NCBI GenBank assembly: GCA_013368315.1
Contig: JAACJM010000006.1
Coordinates: 682,001 to 746,000 of the forward strand
DNA: 64,000 bases
From: Tetrapyrgos nigripes
Lineage: Eukaryota; Basidiomycota; Agaricomycetes; Agaricales; Campanellaceae
Direction of reading: 5' to 3'
How positions within the stretch are numbered: position 1 is the first letter of the stretch; each line of letters starts with the position of its first letter. The notes under the pieces were generated by a model. It was not told the origin of the DNA, did no database searches, and saw only the letters and a list, made by a program, of their open reading frames with translations. The position numbers were made by a program, and so were the translations under genes. Below, one piece after another: positions 12,720 to 24,300 of the stretch.

Positions 12720-15700
12720 CCCTCTCTAACAGTGTCTCGAATCCATGCCCATGTGGTATTGAAATGCTTGGTACATCCATATTTGGTGGTGGCTTTGGTG
12801 AGCGAGATTGTTGTTGATGTTGATGATGAATGGGTAATCCCTTCTCATTTCAACCCCATCTAACCATTTCCACATCCATATGGCCTGCTTCCCTGCATGA
12901 ACCATTGAGAGATACTCTGCCTCTGTCATAGATAACGCCACCACCCTCTGTTTGGATGATGACCATGAAACAACTCCCCCTGCCACCAAGAACCCATATC
13001 CCATTGTAGACTTCTGAGTTGCAAGACCCTCCTCCTCTTTGACATCAGTGAAACCAATGGGCTTTATTCTGTCTGAAGTATTTCCTTCAATGTGATGACA
13101 GTAGGTGATTTGAAGATTTGCAGTAGTCTTGAGGTATGCAAGGAGATGAAGAGCAGCAGCCCAGTGAATTGGTCGAGGGTCATTAGCATACTGCTGTAAT
13201 AGGGAGACTGCAAATGTGATATCTGGTCAAGTACCCAAAGCGATATGATTGAGCACACTGATGAGGCTGTAGTAGTTCTTGTCAACCATGTAGAGTTCAT
13301 TGGCAGCAGATATGGGCTGAGGTTGGCTATCAATGAATTCAATCCCTGGAGATAGTGGGGTGTATTTTGTAGTGCAATTTTCCATTCCAAACACCTTCAA
13401 TGTCTTCTCAATCAGTGGGCATTGGTGAAGGGATATATCCCCAGTATCCTTGTGAATCCAAACTGTCATACCCAATACTATGTCTGGCTCTCCATAATCC
13501 CTGAACTCAAATTGTTCTGCAATCTCCTTTCGTACCCTCTTCCCATCTTCCTCTGTTGTGGATACTCCAGTCACGTTGTCGGTGTAGGTTACAGTGATGG
13601 TGCTGCTGATAGGGGTTCATCGGTATCAAACACATGGATCTGCAGGGTTCGCTTTGAAGCCGAGTTCATGGTATTGTTTGTTGAGTAGCTTATACCAGTT
13701 ATTTCCAGTGTCCATTGACTGGTAGATGTTAATGTTCATCAGGAGTACAGTCTTGTTCCCATTGCACAAGGAGTACCATTCTTGAAAACCCTCAGGTAGT
13801 GTCAAGTAATTGACACCTTGTGGTCTCGCATTGAGATATGCACCAGTAAAGTCCCCAGACCATAGATCCAACCCCTCACAAGCAGCAATGGTGATCGTGA
13901 ACCTCTCAGACTCATATCTCACCACTATTGCCCAAGTATTGTCATAGTGAATCCCCTTGACCTTGTCATAGCCCCTAACCACCAACTGAGCTCTCTGCTC
14001 AGTAATCTTTCCATCTCCATCCAATCGCAGAGTGTAAACCCATCAAGTCGTAATGATCTTCACATCTTGGGGTTTCAGGACTGGAGTGAATGCCTTTCGA
14101 GAGTCAAGTTTCGCAAGTTCCTTTTCCATAGGTTTCATCCACAGGTCAGCACATTTCATCGCCTCATTGTAGGAGTGGGGAACCCAAGTGTTGTCTGGTT
14201 CTAGGATGGTCTCAAGCTGAGTTTTGAGGGCGACTGGTGAGTCTTCTTCATCATACTCTGGCAATAATTCCCTGTCCTCCTCATCATTCCTCGTCCATGC
14301 TTCATCTCTCTCATGAGCTGGTGCATTGGGCATTGACTGGGGTTTAGTGTCACTTGTGGGAGTCAATGGGATAGATGGGGTTACTAATGTTGAGTTGGGA
14401 ATCATTACCGACATTTGATCTGGGATTGAGGGTTCAGATTTCGGAGTTGGTGATAAAAATAGCATATCTTCATTCTCCCCCTCCAACTCCAAAGTCCAGT
14501 GACTGCCTGACTTCTCGAATACAACATTGCTCATATGGTAGAGCTCATTATTCTCCTATCTCTTCACAATGTACACCTTTCTCCCATCATACCCTACCAT
14601 CTGACACTTGATACCTCGCGCATCCAACTTTCCACAGCCAGTTTTTGTGGGAATGTGAGTGAAGCCTATGGTGCCAAAAGGGACAAGGTGGGATACATTC
14701 TGGCATTGTCCAGTCCATTTCTCCTCAGGTATGATGCCCTTTGTGTTCAGGAGAATATTCTTGACATATATATATGTCGACATAGCCTGTCCCCACCATT
14801 GCACTGCCAATCCTGCATCAAATAACATGGCTCTAGCACCGTTTAACATTGCTCCTATCCCTCACTCAGCTACTCTGTTGGATGGTGAAGTATACAGGGC
14901 AGTGAACTTGTGAATAATTCCATGGCTCTTGGTCCATGTTTTGAATGTGTGAGACCTCCATTCAGGTGCATTGTCAGTCCAAATCCTTTTCAACTTCTTT
15001 CCCATTTGAGTCTCTGCCACAGACCTCCACACCTCTAGTTTCCCAATCAATGTTGCAGCTGCTCTATTCTTCAAGAGGTCCACCATGTCCTTCAGTGTCC
15101 CCACATCAGATCCAAATAAGGCATATATGTTCCCACCAACTGAAGCTACCTGCACTGGTCCCCATATATCTAGGTACCACTGGAAATTCACTTCAGTCAT
15201 GACTTTATCTGTATGGGCTCATCTGCAGTCCTCACATGTCCCCATCTTCTTTCTCACTCCTTTGATTTCAGGGACACCATCAATGAGTTCTGATGCCATT
15301 TTGATATGCTCCGGCATAATGTGGCCATCGAGCAGTGCTCTCAGGGTGAGGCTGCTTATCTGTATGGGCTCGTCTGCAGTCCTCACACGTCTCCATCTTC
15401 TTTCTCACTCCTTTGATTTCAGGGACACCATCAACAAGTTCTGACGCCATTTTGATACACTCTGGCATAATGTGGCCACCTGCTCAATGGAGGAATTGAC
15501 TGTCTGCAGGGAGTTGCGTTGCAAGAGTGGTCTTCATATCATGGGACACCAACTTCAAACTTCTCCTTCCCATTTGGATCCTTAAAGACCATTTGCCCAT
15601 TTCCCAATGACGCTGTCCAACCCAGTTTATCCAAAGTACCAGTTGAAAGGAGATTATTGGAGATGCTGGGGGCATGGTACACATTGCAGAAGAGGAGATG

Positions 15701-16850
15701 GTATACAACTCCGTTATGGACCACCTCAACCTTCACATCGCCCCTCCCCACAATGTCAAACTGGGTGTCTTCATGGGAAGAACCACCTTTATCATTATGA
15801 GGTGTATGTGGTGAAGTGGGAATGTTGTTTGAAAAAATGGTGTGTAGCTCCAGAATCAGCAATGATATGTATTGGCAACTGATTGGATAGATGTGGTGCA
15901 TTGGTCAGATTAGTGGACAAAGCCAGGATCGCAGGAGACCTGTCAGATGAAGAAGCAGTCGTATTATTCACTGCGGGTACAGGTACATCTTTCTTTCCTT
16001 TCCACCAAGCTGGATATTGTCCTTGCTTTCCACTGCCTTCATGAAAACAGTTATCAATTGTGTGTCCACAATGCTTGCATTTTGGATTGGAGCATAGGAG
16101 ATCTGGGTTGGCTGGTCCCTTCTTCAAGGTTTGTAATGCCTTCACCTTTTCCATCAACTCCTCCACCTGAGCCTGTAACACCTTCATCTTGTCTAGTCCT
16201 TCAATGCTACCATCTCCTCTGCCTCCCATCAGCCTCACATGCTCTTGCAATCTCCCTGCTGCAACATTAAACATAACTGTCGGATCCATAAGCAGTGTAC
16301 CTATGGTCAGAATCCATTCTGGGGTATGTGGGAAGGAGTCGAGAAACATGGTTAGGAACTAGGAGTCCTCAATCTTGGCTCCAACATCGGTAGCCTGTTT
16401 GCGTAGCATTCAGAATTTTGTCATATACCCATTATCCCCTGTAATATCCCCTCCTGTATATCGACAGCTTCGCAATGCCTCTTCTCTCCTCTGTCAAGCC
16501 AAATGGCTCACCAGTGTGTATTCCTTTGCCAGGAAATTTCATAACTTGTGAGACTTCTTCCCCTTGTCAAAACCAAGAGAATTGGGATTCTTGATACTGT
16601 CCCAAATCATAAGGTATGCGACAGACTCACGGATTTTGTACTTAAGGAAATTAGGTGTTTGGAGTAATGCATTGTAGTCTGAGGGTTTGGTGGGTATGGT
16701 AATCTGTCCTTCCCAATATAAGTGAAGACCCTTAAGCTTTGCCTGCCTGTCCATTGACATCTTCCAGGAGATATAATTTTCACCATTGAATTTGGCATCA
16801 TCCAGTAACTCTTAGATAGTGGTATAGTTGCTGGGATTGCCAATGAGATT
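12720..16850 (-). pseudogene. Copia gag-pol polyprotein, multiply frameshifted
   Basis: Read from right to left: gag (16760-16539, YWEGQITIPTKPSDYNALLQ). Then a zinc knuckle of the CX2CX4HX4C type (CSNPKCKHCGHTIDNC, near 16090-16050). Protease follows (IHIIADSGATHHFF, near 15870), GAG-pre-integrase, integrase core (15200-14862, with IWTDNAPEW carrying a catalytic D), then a linker. Reverse transcriptase lies at 14024-13227 (GDFTGAYLNARPQG, then DIVLGMTVWIHKDTGDI), and RNase H at 13004-12726 (MTEAEYLSMV). Each block is in a different frame, with stops between, so no full protein is made. A roughly 150-base tandem duplication lies inside the GAG-pre region. Confidence 0.87.
15207..15482. repeat. 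Tandem duplication of about 150 bases within copia pol
   Basis: The segment from TCTGTATGGGCTCATCTGCA (near 15210) to GGCATAATGTGGCCA (near 15330) recurs almost unchanged from TCTGTATGGGCTCGTCTGCA (near 15360) to GGCATAATGTGGCCA (near 15478). It covers the HHCC-like GAG-pre-integrase part and postdates element insertion or was copied by reverse transcription. Confidence 0.85.
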
Positions 16851-17036
16851 GTTGTTGTTACTGGACATAGTCGGAATACGGGTATGCGGTGGTGTGAAGA
16901 TTATCGAAGCAAGGAATAAGGAATCAAGATCTTCTGAACCAGTAGTAGGGAATAGGTCTTCTACTGTTGACATAAACAGTGTAATCGGTGAGTCATTCTT
17001 GCTAACAATGTATCGTGTGTGCGCAGTTTAGGGCAT

Positions 17037-17049
17037 GGGGCCCATAACC
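17037..17049 (-). other. Primer binding site of the minus-strand copia element
   Basis: The minus strand reads GGTTATGGGCCCC immediately after the LTR end. The same 13 bases follow the 5' LTR of the second copia element at 31018-31030. Its complement GGGGCCCATAACC matches the anticodon stem-loop of initiator tRNA-Met. That is the half-tRNA primer known from Drosophila copia, as opposed to the usual tRNA 3' end. Confidence 0.75.
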
Positions 17050-17051
17050 TA

Positions 17052-18688
17052 CAGTGGCCAAAAAAATTGTCCACATGTTTGGCACTTTTGGAAAGATTGC
17101 TGATTTAAGAGCTATTGAGCAGAAATCTCAAAACATGGCTGGTGGTAGCAAGAAAGCCTTTGATTAGAGCTACAATAATCTGTCTGTTTTGTCTTATTTG
17201 GCCACATATCTGTGGAGTTATGATTGATTTAAAATTGTATGTCATTTGGACAATTTTTTGAGTTGCCACTTCAAAATCATTATTGCAATAACCTGATGTG
17301 TTATACATGATGTCATGGGTGGAGCTGTACAGTAATGTGATGTATACACCACAATGATGTCATAGCTGCCAGCTGGAGCATACATAGCAACATACAGATG
17401 CTCTACAGCTTCTATGAAAATCATGGGGTCCCTCATATCAGCCCAGAAAGACAATCTCTACTCTCTCCTCCAAACTGCCCCTCCCTCTATCAAAATTTCA
17501 GCTCAGACTGAAGTATGAAAGCAGAGTGTTGCTTTTATAGGTAGAGAGACATGTTCTGATAAAGGAAACCATTGGATATAGCACTTTAGAAAGTTAATAC
17601 CCAGCTGAAAAATGGCCACCTCTGGATCAACTCCCATATTATTAATGCTTTCCAGGATTTTGTTACTTAAGATGGTCATATAGTGTTTGCAATCTATCTT
17701 CCCCTTCATCTGGACCATTTTTACTGCTTACTGTTGCCCCATACCCTACCCCATCATGTCATTTTCTCTCTCAAATGTCATCATTTCTGTCACATCTTGC
17801 TGTACCATGAATTTATCTCTCTTTTCTCACACATGCTGGGGCATATTTGCCCCAAAATAATTGGTTTTGGTCTTATCTGAGAAAATAACCCACTTCTAGC
17901 CTTCTACAGCCTGGTCTTTTTACATCTGTGCAAACTTCAAGTGAGCCTTGCTGCAAGTCACTGTAATTTTGCACTTGTTCTGTGTTTTGGAGATCGCCAC
18001 AAGACGTTTTCAGGAATGTTTTGGCTGTTATAAGTTGGGACAGGTTGTCCAAGAAGAGCCTTGATGTTTCAGGCCACTTGTGTAGCAATCTGGCTTTACC
18101 AGAATGGATTTTTTTCCAATCTAACCTCTTCACAAGTAGTAGAGAGCCTCCTAGGACACCCTGCTGTATTGTTCTCATTGTCTGTATTTGTCTTTTAAGC
18201 CACAAAAGCAACTCTTGGCTTCCATACTCCAGTCTGAGCTGCAATTTTTGCAGATGGAGAGGCAGTTAAGAGGAGAGAGTAGAGATTGTCTTTCTGGGCT
18301 GATATGAGGGACCCCATGATTTTCATAGAGGCTGTAGAGCATCTGTATGTTGCTATGTATGCTCCAGCTGGCAGCTATGACATCATTGTAGTGTATACAT
18401 TACATTACTGTACAGCTCCACCCATGACATCATGTATAACACATCAGGTTATTGCAATAATGATTTTGAAGTGGCAACTCAAAAAATTGTCCAAATGACA
18501 TACAGTTTTAAATCAATCATAACTCCACAGATATTTGGCCAAATAAGACAAAACAGACAGATTATTGTAGCTCTAATCAAAGGCTTTCTTGCTACTACCA
18601 GCCATGTTTTGAGATTTCTGCTCAATAGCTCTTAAATCAGCAATCTTTCCAAAAGTGCCAAACATGTGGACAATTTTTTTGGCCACTG
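17052..18688. mobile_element. Tc1/mariner DNA transposon with very long inverted repeats
   Basis: The element starts CAGTGGCCAAAAAAATTGTC and ends with the exact reverse complement, flanked by TA on both sides (17050-17051, 18689-18690), as Tc1/mariner insertions are. The inverted repeats are about 460 bases each (17052-17510 and 18231-18688) and nearly identical, with weaker similarity continuing to about 17540/18200. Between them about 0.7 kb holds a broken transposase. Near-identical long arms suggest recent movement or gene conversion between arms. Confidence 0.88.
17540..18200 (-). pseudogene. Tc1/mariner transposase, degenerate
   Basis: On the minus strand near 17905-17830 the frame reads KWVIFSDKTKTNYFGANMPQ, then a stop. 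This is the region of the first catalytic aspartate of Tc1-type transposases (FSDE). A second stretch (17718-17503) has MTILSNKILESINNMGVDPE and AIFQ, matching the segment before the second aspartate. The expected QDN there is lost (reads QLGIN). Frames differ and stops intervene, so no active enzyme is encoded. Confidence 0.7.
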
Positions 18689-19063
18689 TATAGAGAACAG
18701 GTACAAGTTAGTACTTAGGTACCCAGGAGTCACACAATATGGTGTAGATGACTGGATTGATACAGTACCTATAGAGAACGGGTACAAGTTAGTACTTAGG
18801 TACTGTATATAAATATGATCAGTAAAATATAGTAAGTATGAGATGAAATGAATACACACTCCAGGAGTCACACAATACGGTGTAGACAACTGGGGTGTTT
18901 GGTACGATATGGCTAGGTATATGTGAGGTGGGCATAAGCTATGGATCACAAATGTGTGCCTTGGAGTATGAGATAAGGAAGTAAGGATAGGAAGAAAGGA
19001 ACAGATACTTCTAAAATGGAAATTGACCTTGTAGCCCCTATCTAGAGACTCTCGTTCTCAACA
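18689..19063 (-). repeat. Copia LTR, 5' copy (right)
   Basis: This pairs with 12217-12577. It starts (plus strand) TATAGAGAAC and ends GTTCTCAACA. The first two bases TA served as the target of the Tc1/mariner insertion, so the LTR edge and the transposon edge coincide. Confidence 0.86.
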
Positions 19064-20155
19064 AAACTTCTCAGTATTCAGCAGTGTGGCAGCTCCCCAC
19101 TATGAAAGCAAGGCAGCCAAAGCTTGTTCTGTAGCCCATGGTATACTTCACATTGAATCAATGATTGGTATACTGCCACTGAAAGAAGAAAAACTTTTAT
19201 ATACTGCCTGTGTTGACCCTCATCTAATCTATGGTTGCAAGATCACTCTCGATGTCAACTAGTCGATGGCCAATCCACTCCACAAGGTACAAGTCAATTT
19301 CTTCCAAAGGCTTCTTGGCCTGTCAAAATGCTCCACTATTGTCCCAGTGTATATGGAAACTGGTATCATACTGATCCTCTATCGGCACATGCAGCTAGCT
19401 TTATGCTTCTTGTTATATGCCCTGCAGCATCTGGCCAGCACTTATGTGTGAGCAGCTGTCAAAGAAAGCTTTAAGCTGGCAAGAGTGGATAAACAAACAT
19501 GGATCTCAGACCTATTGATGGTCATCAAAAAGACTGTACCTGCTGCAAGTGGACTCACAATAGATACTAACAGTCTCAGTAGTGTTGATGTACTAACTGA
19601 TTTCATCGATGGCATAAACAAGGCAGTCAGTACATGGGTTGAAGTTAAACTTGAGGAATCAAGTACAACTACTGCTGAGCATCCATTCCCCAAGACATAC
19701 CTAATACTACTGCAGCAGACAATGAGGGTATCAACTACATGCACCAGTACTTGGTCGACATCAAGAATGCCTGGCATTGCAAGGCATTTACCAGAGTGTT
19801 GGTGGGAGATCACCCTCTTGCTATAGAGTGTCTGTGCTGGACAGATCCCCATAGGCTTGCAGTGCCAGGATATCACCACCTTTTCCACTTCTGTATCAAT
19901 GATGTTGAAATGCTGGAACATGCACTTCTGCAATGTGTTCATGCTCCTCTAACAGAACTCAGAGAAAACTACCTGAGGTTATTCTTCAGGTATGAGCCCA
20001 CTGCCTGAGCTTATGACAATCTTGCCAACACTACTTCCCTACTTGCTGTGATGCTATCCAGTAAAGTCTCATACTCATTCACTGGGAAATATATTTTCAA
20101 AGTCCTGAAAGTATTTGAACAATCTAAATTATATGTTCACCCCGATTATTACTGA
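19064..20155 (+). mobile_element. LINE remnant, right part: reverse transcriptase thumb and C-terminal zinc region
   Basis: In phase with the left part, the plus strand reads AAPHYESKAAKACS, then LLYTACVDPHLIYGCKITLD, VQVNFFQRLLGLSKCSTIVP and LARVDKQTWISDLLMVIKK. This series is typical of agaricomycete LINE proteins after the reverse transcriptase. The end (19739-20008) carries LVGDHPLAIECLCWTDPHRL and FCINDVEMLEHALLQC, a Cys/His cluster. Several stops and frameshifts break it. It belongs with 12090-12216; the copia element split it. The 3' end and any tail are not clear. Confidence 0.78.
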
Positions 20156-20429
20156 CCAATCGTCCCCCATGCCAATCGTTAGTAGCCCGTAGCATAGTTA
20201 CACCTGTACATATAAGTCAAAGGTGGCTGTAGGGTGGGACAGGATCTATGACAGATGTAGAAGCTGCCAGCTCATCTCTTACCTGCCCTACAGTCCTGGG
20301 AACGCTAATAAGTGTGTGCCTCCTGGAAACCGGTATTCAACTTGTGGGCCATGCCATGTAATAAATTTCTCTCTCTCATGAATGTATTCAGCGATACCTT
20401 TACGACATCTGGAACCCATCCTCTTCCAT

Positions 20430-20985
20430 ATCATCCAATGATGTCTCGCTCAACCAGCTACCACATTTCTCTAGCACGATCTCAGTCTATTACTCAGCAA
20501 ATGCTCACTTCTACACTCCTAGTGATTTGTGTGGTGCTGGGGCATGTATCAGGAATGCATTCACACTAATCCACACTGATTCAAAGCAATAGGCTGGTAT
20601 GACACAGTGTTCATTGAAGTGGATGATGACAATGGAACCATTAACAGGATGGTTCCTGCTTGTGTCCTGCTCTTCTTCTCATTTACTCTTGGAGAAGAAC
20701 TGTTTGGGTGCATGTTAATCCACTGGTTCCCACCAGATGACATCACCCCTGACCCAGATACAGGAATATGGATTGTCTGTCCTGAAAAGGATTCCAATGG
20801 TGGTCCCTCCCTGGCCATTGTACTGCTCACTTCCATTGTCAGAGGTTGCCATCTTCTTCCTGAGTATGGTACCATTCCAGTGCCAGAGGACTTTGAGTTC
20901 AAGTACTCACTGGATGTATTCCCATCCTTCTTTGTCAGCAACTACACAGATCACCATACTTTTGAGCTATTGAAGAAGAACTGAA
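20430..20985 (+). pseudogene. Degenerate agaricomycete mobile-element-associated protein
   Basis: The frame at 20595-20984 reads WYDTVFIEVDDD, VLLFFSFTLGEELFGCMLIH, DTGIWIVCPE, LTSIVRGCHLLPEYGTIPVP and SLDVFPSFFVSNYTDHHTFE. I recognise this pattern from the C-terminal part of large proteins repeated across mushroom genomes next to DNA transposons, but I cannot attach a named domain. The preceding part (20500-20590, FYTPSDLCGAG) is in another frame with a stop, so it is broken. It could be a second transposon remnant beside the LINE. Confidence 0.5.
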
Positions 20986-21714
20986 GGAGTAGGTGTGCAT
21001 ATTGGGGCAGCATAGAATAGATCAAATACCAGCATAAATTTTGTGTATGGTAGATACAAAAAGGAATTGAAATGTAAAGGACACACTCTCCCAGACTTTC
21101 TGAAGCACTCACACCATCCCTCGCTGCTTCTGTGTTTGTTCAAGACTGGCAAAAACAGCGTGTTGAGTATCTGCGGGTGACGAATGATGGGGCTTCTGAC
21201 AAATAAAAAGGGCCAATGACCAATTTGGTGTAGATATGAGAGGTTTCAAAGAAACTGATGCCTGTAAAACATCTGTCAGACAAGATACACACCGCGTGTA
21301 CTGATCCCATGAGGCACTGGTCTAGACAGACTCCACTAACAACACCTGAAATAAAGGAATGGCCAGCAGAGACCCTTCAGAATGGCCTAGAGCATGTTGG
21401 AAGGAGGGAGGAGAGGCCAACAAGTGCCAAACGAGTGCGCAATAGGCCCAGCTCAGCGTTTGAAGGGTGACGCGGCCAACGTCATCTCACCTTGTCAGAC
21501 TTGCTGCTTGCAACTTGCCGGCAAGCTGAAAAGCCGGTCAAGCCGTGCAATAGAAATTGGCTCATTTTCTGATGTGGCGGTGTACATGCGCGGGAATGAA
21601 ACGTAAGCGCGTAAGCTACTGCAGGTCGGATTGACTTTGTATCCGAACGTGCTGCAGAAAAAAAGAAAAACAAGTAGAACGAGCAAAAAGACGAGCTGTT
21701 AGCTGCGCAGTGCG
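20986..21714. other. No gene seen
   Basis: Short frames only. The right end (21660-21714) is AT-rich and contains the T-run that would terminate the tRNA gene. Confidence 0.5.
21685..21689 (-). terminator. RNA polymerase III terminator of tRNA-Gly
   Basis: A run of five T on the minus strand lies 25 bases after the tRNA 3' end. Confidence 0.7.
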
Positions 21715-21786
21715 TACACCGTTCGGGAATCGAACCCGAGCCGCTTGCTTGGAAGGCAAGCATGATAACCACTTCACCAACGGTGT
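21715..21786 (-). tRNA. tRNA-Gly (anticodon TCC)
   Basis: The minus strand folds as a cloverleaf. Acceptor ACACCGT pairs with ACGGTGT, with discriminator A. The D arm is GTGA/TCAT around AGTGGTTA. The anticodon stem CTTGC/GCAAG has loop CTTCCAA (anticodon TCC), and the T arm is GGGTTCGATTCCC, the B box. It resembles yeast tRNA-Gly(UCC). There is no intron. The first pair is A-U rather than G-C. A TTTTT pol III terminator follows on the minus strand at 21689-21685. Confidence 0.9.
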
Positions 21787-22299
21787 TTTCTTACAGTTTT
21801 GAGTGTACTCGTACACATCACGCTCGAAACCTAATCGTAGGATTGTGACCCGGTCACAAAAATCTGACACCACCGCAATTTTCAAGCTCGTCAGACTCAG
21901 AAACGATGCGACTTTTTTGACTTGAAAGCTAGCTGTACGCGGCCTACCCTGATCTGAGGCCTTTGAAATCATGCAGTCTATGTACCAATGTAGTGTCATA
22001 CAGACACTACAGTCCGTCTGCCATATTTCTGGCCGAGATAACATCCCAATAACCACTTGCTTAGGTGCTCTCATGTCCCGACACCCATACTAGTACTGTT
22101 GAAGGACGGCGGATGCGTACCAACGTGACTCTTCTGCGGGCTTTTGCGTGATTCTGACGGACTGATCACTACCCACTGGCATTGGCATTGGTTTTGGTTT
22201 GCGTTCGGAGACGGCAGATGAAGGATGGAGGGAAAAAGTCGGTGTAAGGTGTGAGTTATGAAGTGGGAGGGATAGGAGTCCTAGGAAGGGTGGATGGAT

Positions 22300-24300
22300 G
22301 GGTCTTGTCAATCTTTGACAGTTTGATTCCTAGTAAGTGTTTTTCGTCATTCTTTCCTCCTTTCGTCCTACGACTCCTTTCTTGCCTACACTCTTTGTAC
22401 AACTCTTTCTCCTTTCCCTTCCCACCCATTCCCCAGCCAGCCATACTTATCTTGACCTTTATCGGATCCCTTCTCACTCGTATACATCGTGACCTTTGCT
22501 TATCCTTTGCTCATACTTTTGACCTTCCTCTCACCTCCGACTTCCTTTCCTTCTACCTATCTGTCCTTCTATCATTTCCTCATAAGATTCATCATACCCA
22601 TACTCACACTCGTACAGTTGTTGTAGGAACCTAAAGAAAGTCATGTAGCAACTTTGAACTCGTTCATCAACGGAAACGGACGGACCTCATGTTGCAGCTG
22701 TTATGTGACTGGGTTGGGTTGGGTGTTGGGTGTTGGATTGGACATTATCATATGGAGAAGGGTCGAGCCAGATTGAGATGATATAGTATCTGGTATCCTG
22801 TCATATGGTTTGGCTAGGCTTGGGTAGGGTTCAGGCGTTCGTTCAGGCTCAGAGGCTGTTGCTGATTGTTAAATGGCCACCAGTAACGTCGTCATCGTGG
22901 TAAGTCTGCTTCTCCTTTTTTTAAAAATTTCTTCCTTTTTTTTCACTTTTCTACACCACTCTTTCATTGTGCCGCCTTGAACGTGTTTAAGCTTGTTCTT
23001 TCCTCCGTCGTTTTCTTTCCTTTTTTCCTTTTTCTTCCCTTTCCCAACCCTTTACCCGTTTACCCTTTTTACTAATTTTCTCATTGTCGTCAATCTGGCT
23101 AGCACTCACACTCACACTCGTTCCAACTGCAGCCTGCAGGGACATGTCTTATACCTTCAAGCGTCAAGAGTGCCGCCACGCCCACAGCCACGATATCGAT
23201 GGTGCTTTCCCTTCAGTCTCAGATATGGGAAGGAAGAATGAAAACTGAAGAGTGAAAGCGTCCAGAGTCCTTTGGCGTCTGCCCTGGCCGGTCGCTACTG
23301 CCTACTGCTTGGCCGAGGTGAGTCATCTTCGCATATACATATATGGCTTATCTTTCACGTTGCTGACGCTTCGCTTCACTATATAGGGGTGAATAGGCTA
23401 GAGCGGAGGTGGATTGCTTCTCTCATGGACCATGGTGCGGTTTTGATTCTATGGCTATGAGTAACGTTGTGGTGAGTGGTTTTCTTCTTTTTCTTTTTCT
23501 TTCTTGCCTTCTATTTCGTTGCTGGCTCCCTCTGCTTTTCACCAGCTGTTCTACTTCCATTCGAATCCTTTGTCACTTTGTCATTCTTCTGGCACTCACA
23601 CCCACACTCGTATACCTGTAGGACCATTCTTCTATACCTTCAAGAGCAAAGTCTCCCGCAACAATATCGATGATGGTTTCCATCCCGCAATCCCACAAGA
23701 ACGAGGAGTGAGGAGTGAAGGGTATCCAAGCCTCGGCGCCTGATGGTACTGGCCTGGCTCGTCTACTTCTGGTGAGCGTGTTAACGCTATTTAACGGGTG
23801 AAGCGAACCCTACTATGGTCCCCGGCGGTGAGTCCTCTTTGGCTAGCGTGACTTATTTTTCCCGCTACTGACACTTTGCACTTCTTAGACTCAGCACTGA
23901 CTGCACTGGGATCGCTCATACAACGCCATGTATCCGCGTTGCTCTCCGGTACTCGCTGTGGATGGTGATGGTTGTTGTCATGCAGAACTGAGTCTTTCCG
24001 GCTGGCGTAATGGGATAGGTTGGGATGGGATGGGATGTGGATTAATTCGACCAATGCCGAGTCCTTCAGTATCCGAAAGGGCTTTTGGCAAGTGTACAAG
24101 CTACTAGTCAAGTCGTCCATAATACAAGCTCAAGGATATAACAAGTGTATACGTATTGGAGTGGTGTTGGAATGGTGTCAATGCGTCTCAGGTCTGTACC
24201 CTGTGTGAGTAATATCCCAAAATTTTACGCATGCACTCCCTTTTAGCACGTTGCTGATGCTTTCCTTTCGTCGACCTCTAGACTACAGTCGTCCGAGTTT
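22300..24300 (+). repeat. Diverged tandem units with intron-like CT tracts
   Basis: Similar blocks recur. A short ATG-led stretch is followed by a donor-like GTAAGT/GTGAGT (near 22335, 22899, 23469), a long CT-rich tract, CACTCACACTCG, and an acceptor-like CAG/TAG. Blocks at 22872 (ATGGCCACCAGTAACGTC) and 23452 (ATGGCTATGAGTAACGTT) then share a downstream part containing ATACCTTCAAG and AATATCGATG/GATATCGATGG. A third motif, GTTGCTGACGCTTCGCTTCA and relatives, recurs near 23360, 23860 and 24250. The tracts look like introns, but no shared open frame is kept. This may be a decaying tandem gene or a spliced non-coding RNA. Confidence 0.45.

Larger units (their letters stand above)
12217..19063 (-). 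mobile_element. Ty1/copia LTR retrotransposon, decayed, with nested Tc1/mariner element
   Basis: The element is bounded by two related LTRs (12217-12577 and 18689-19063) and a perfect AAACT duplication. On the minus strand the order is 5' LTR (right), primer site, gag, protease, integrase, reverse transcriptase, RNase H, polypurine tract, 3' LTR (left), which is the copia order. The LTRs differ by many substitutions and by indels (361 vs 375 bases), and the polyprotein has many frameshifts, so this is an old copy. It sits inside a LINE, and a Tc1/mariner element has inserted at the outer edge of its 5' LTR. Confidence 0.88.

Noticed and set aside
17242..18498. Two almost identical 70-residue open frames facing each other (17242-17454 and 18286-18498)
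   Set aside because: They are the two inverted arms of the Tc1/mariner element; the frame lies in terminal repeat DNA and has no family features.
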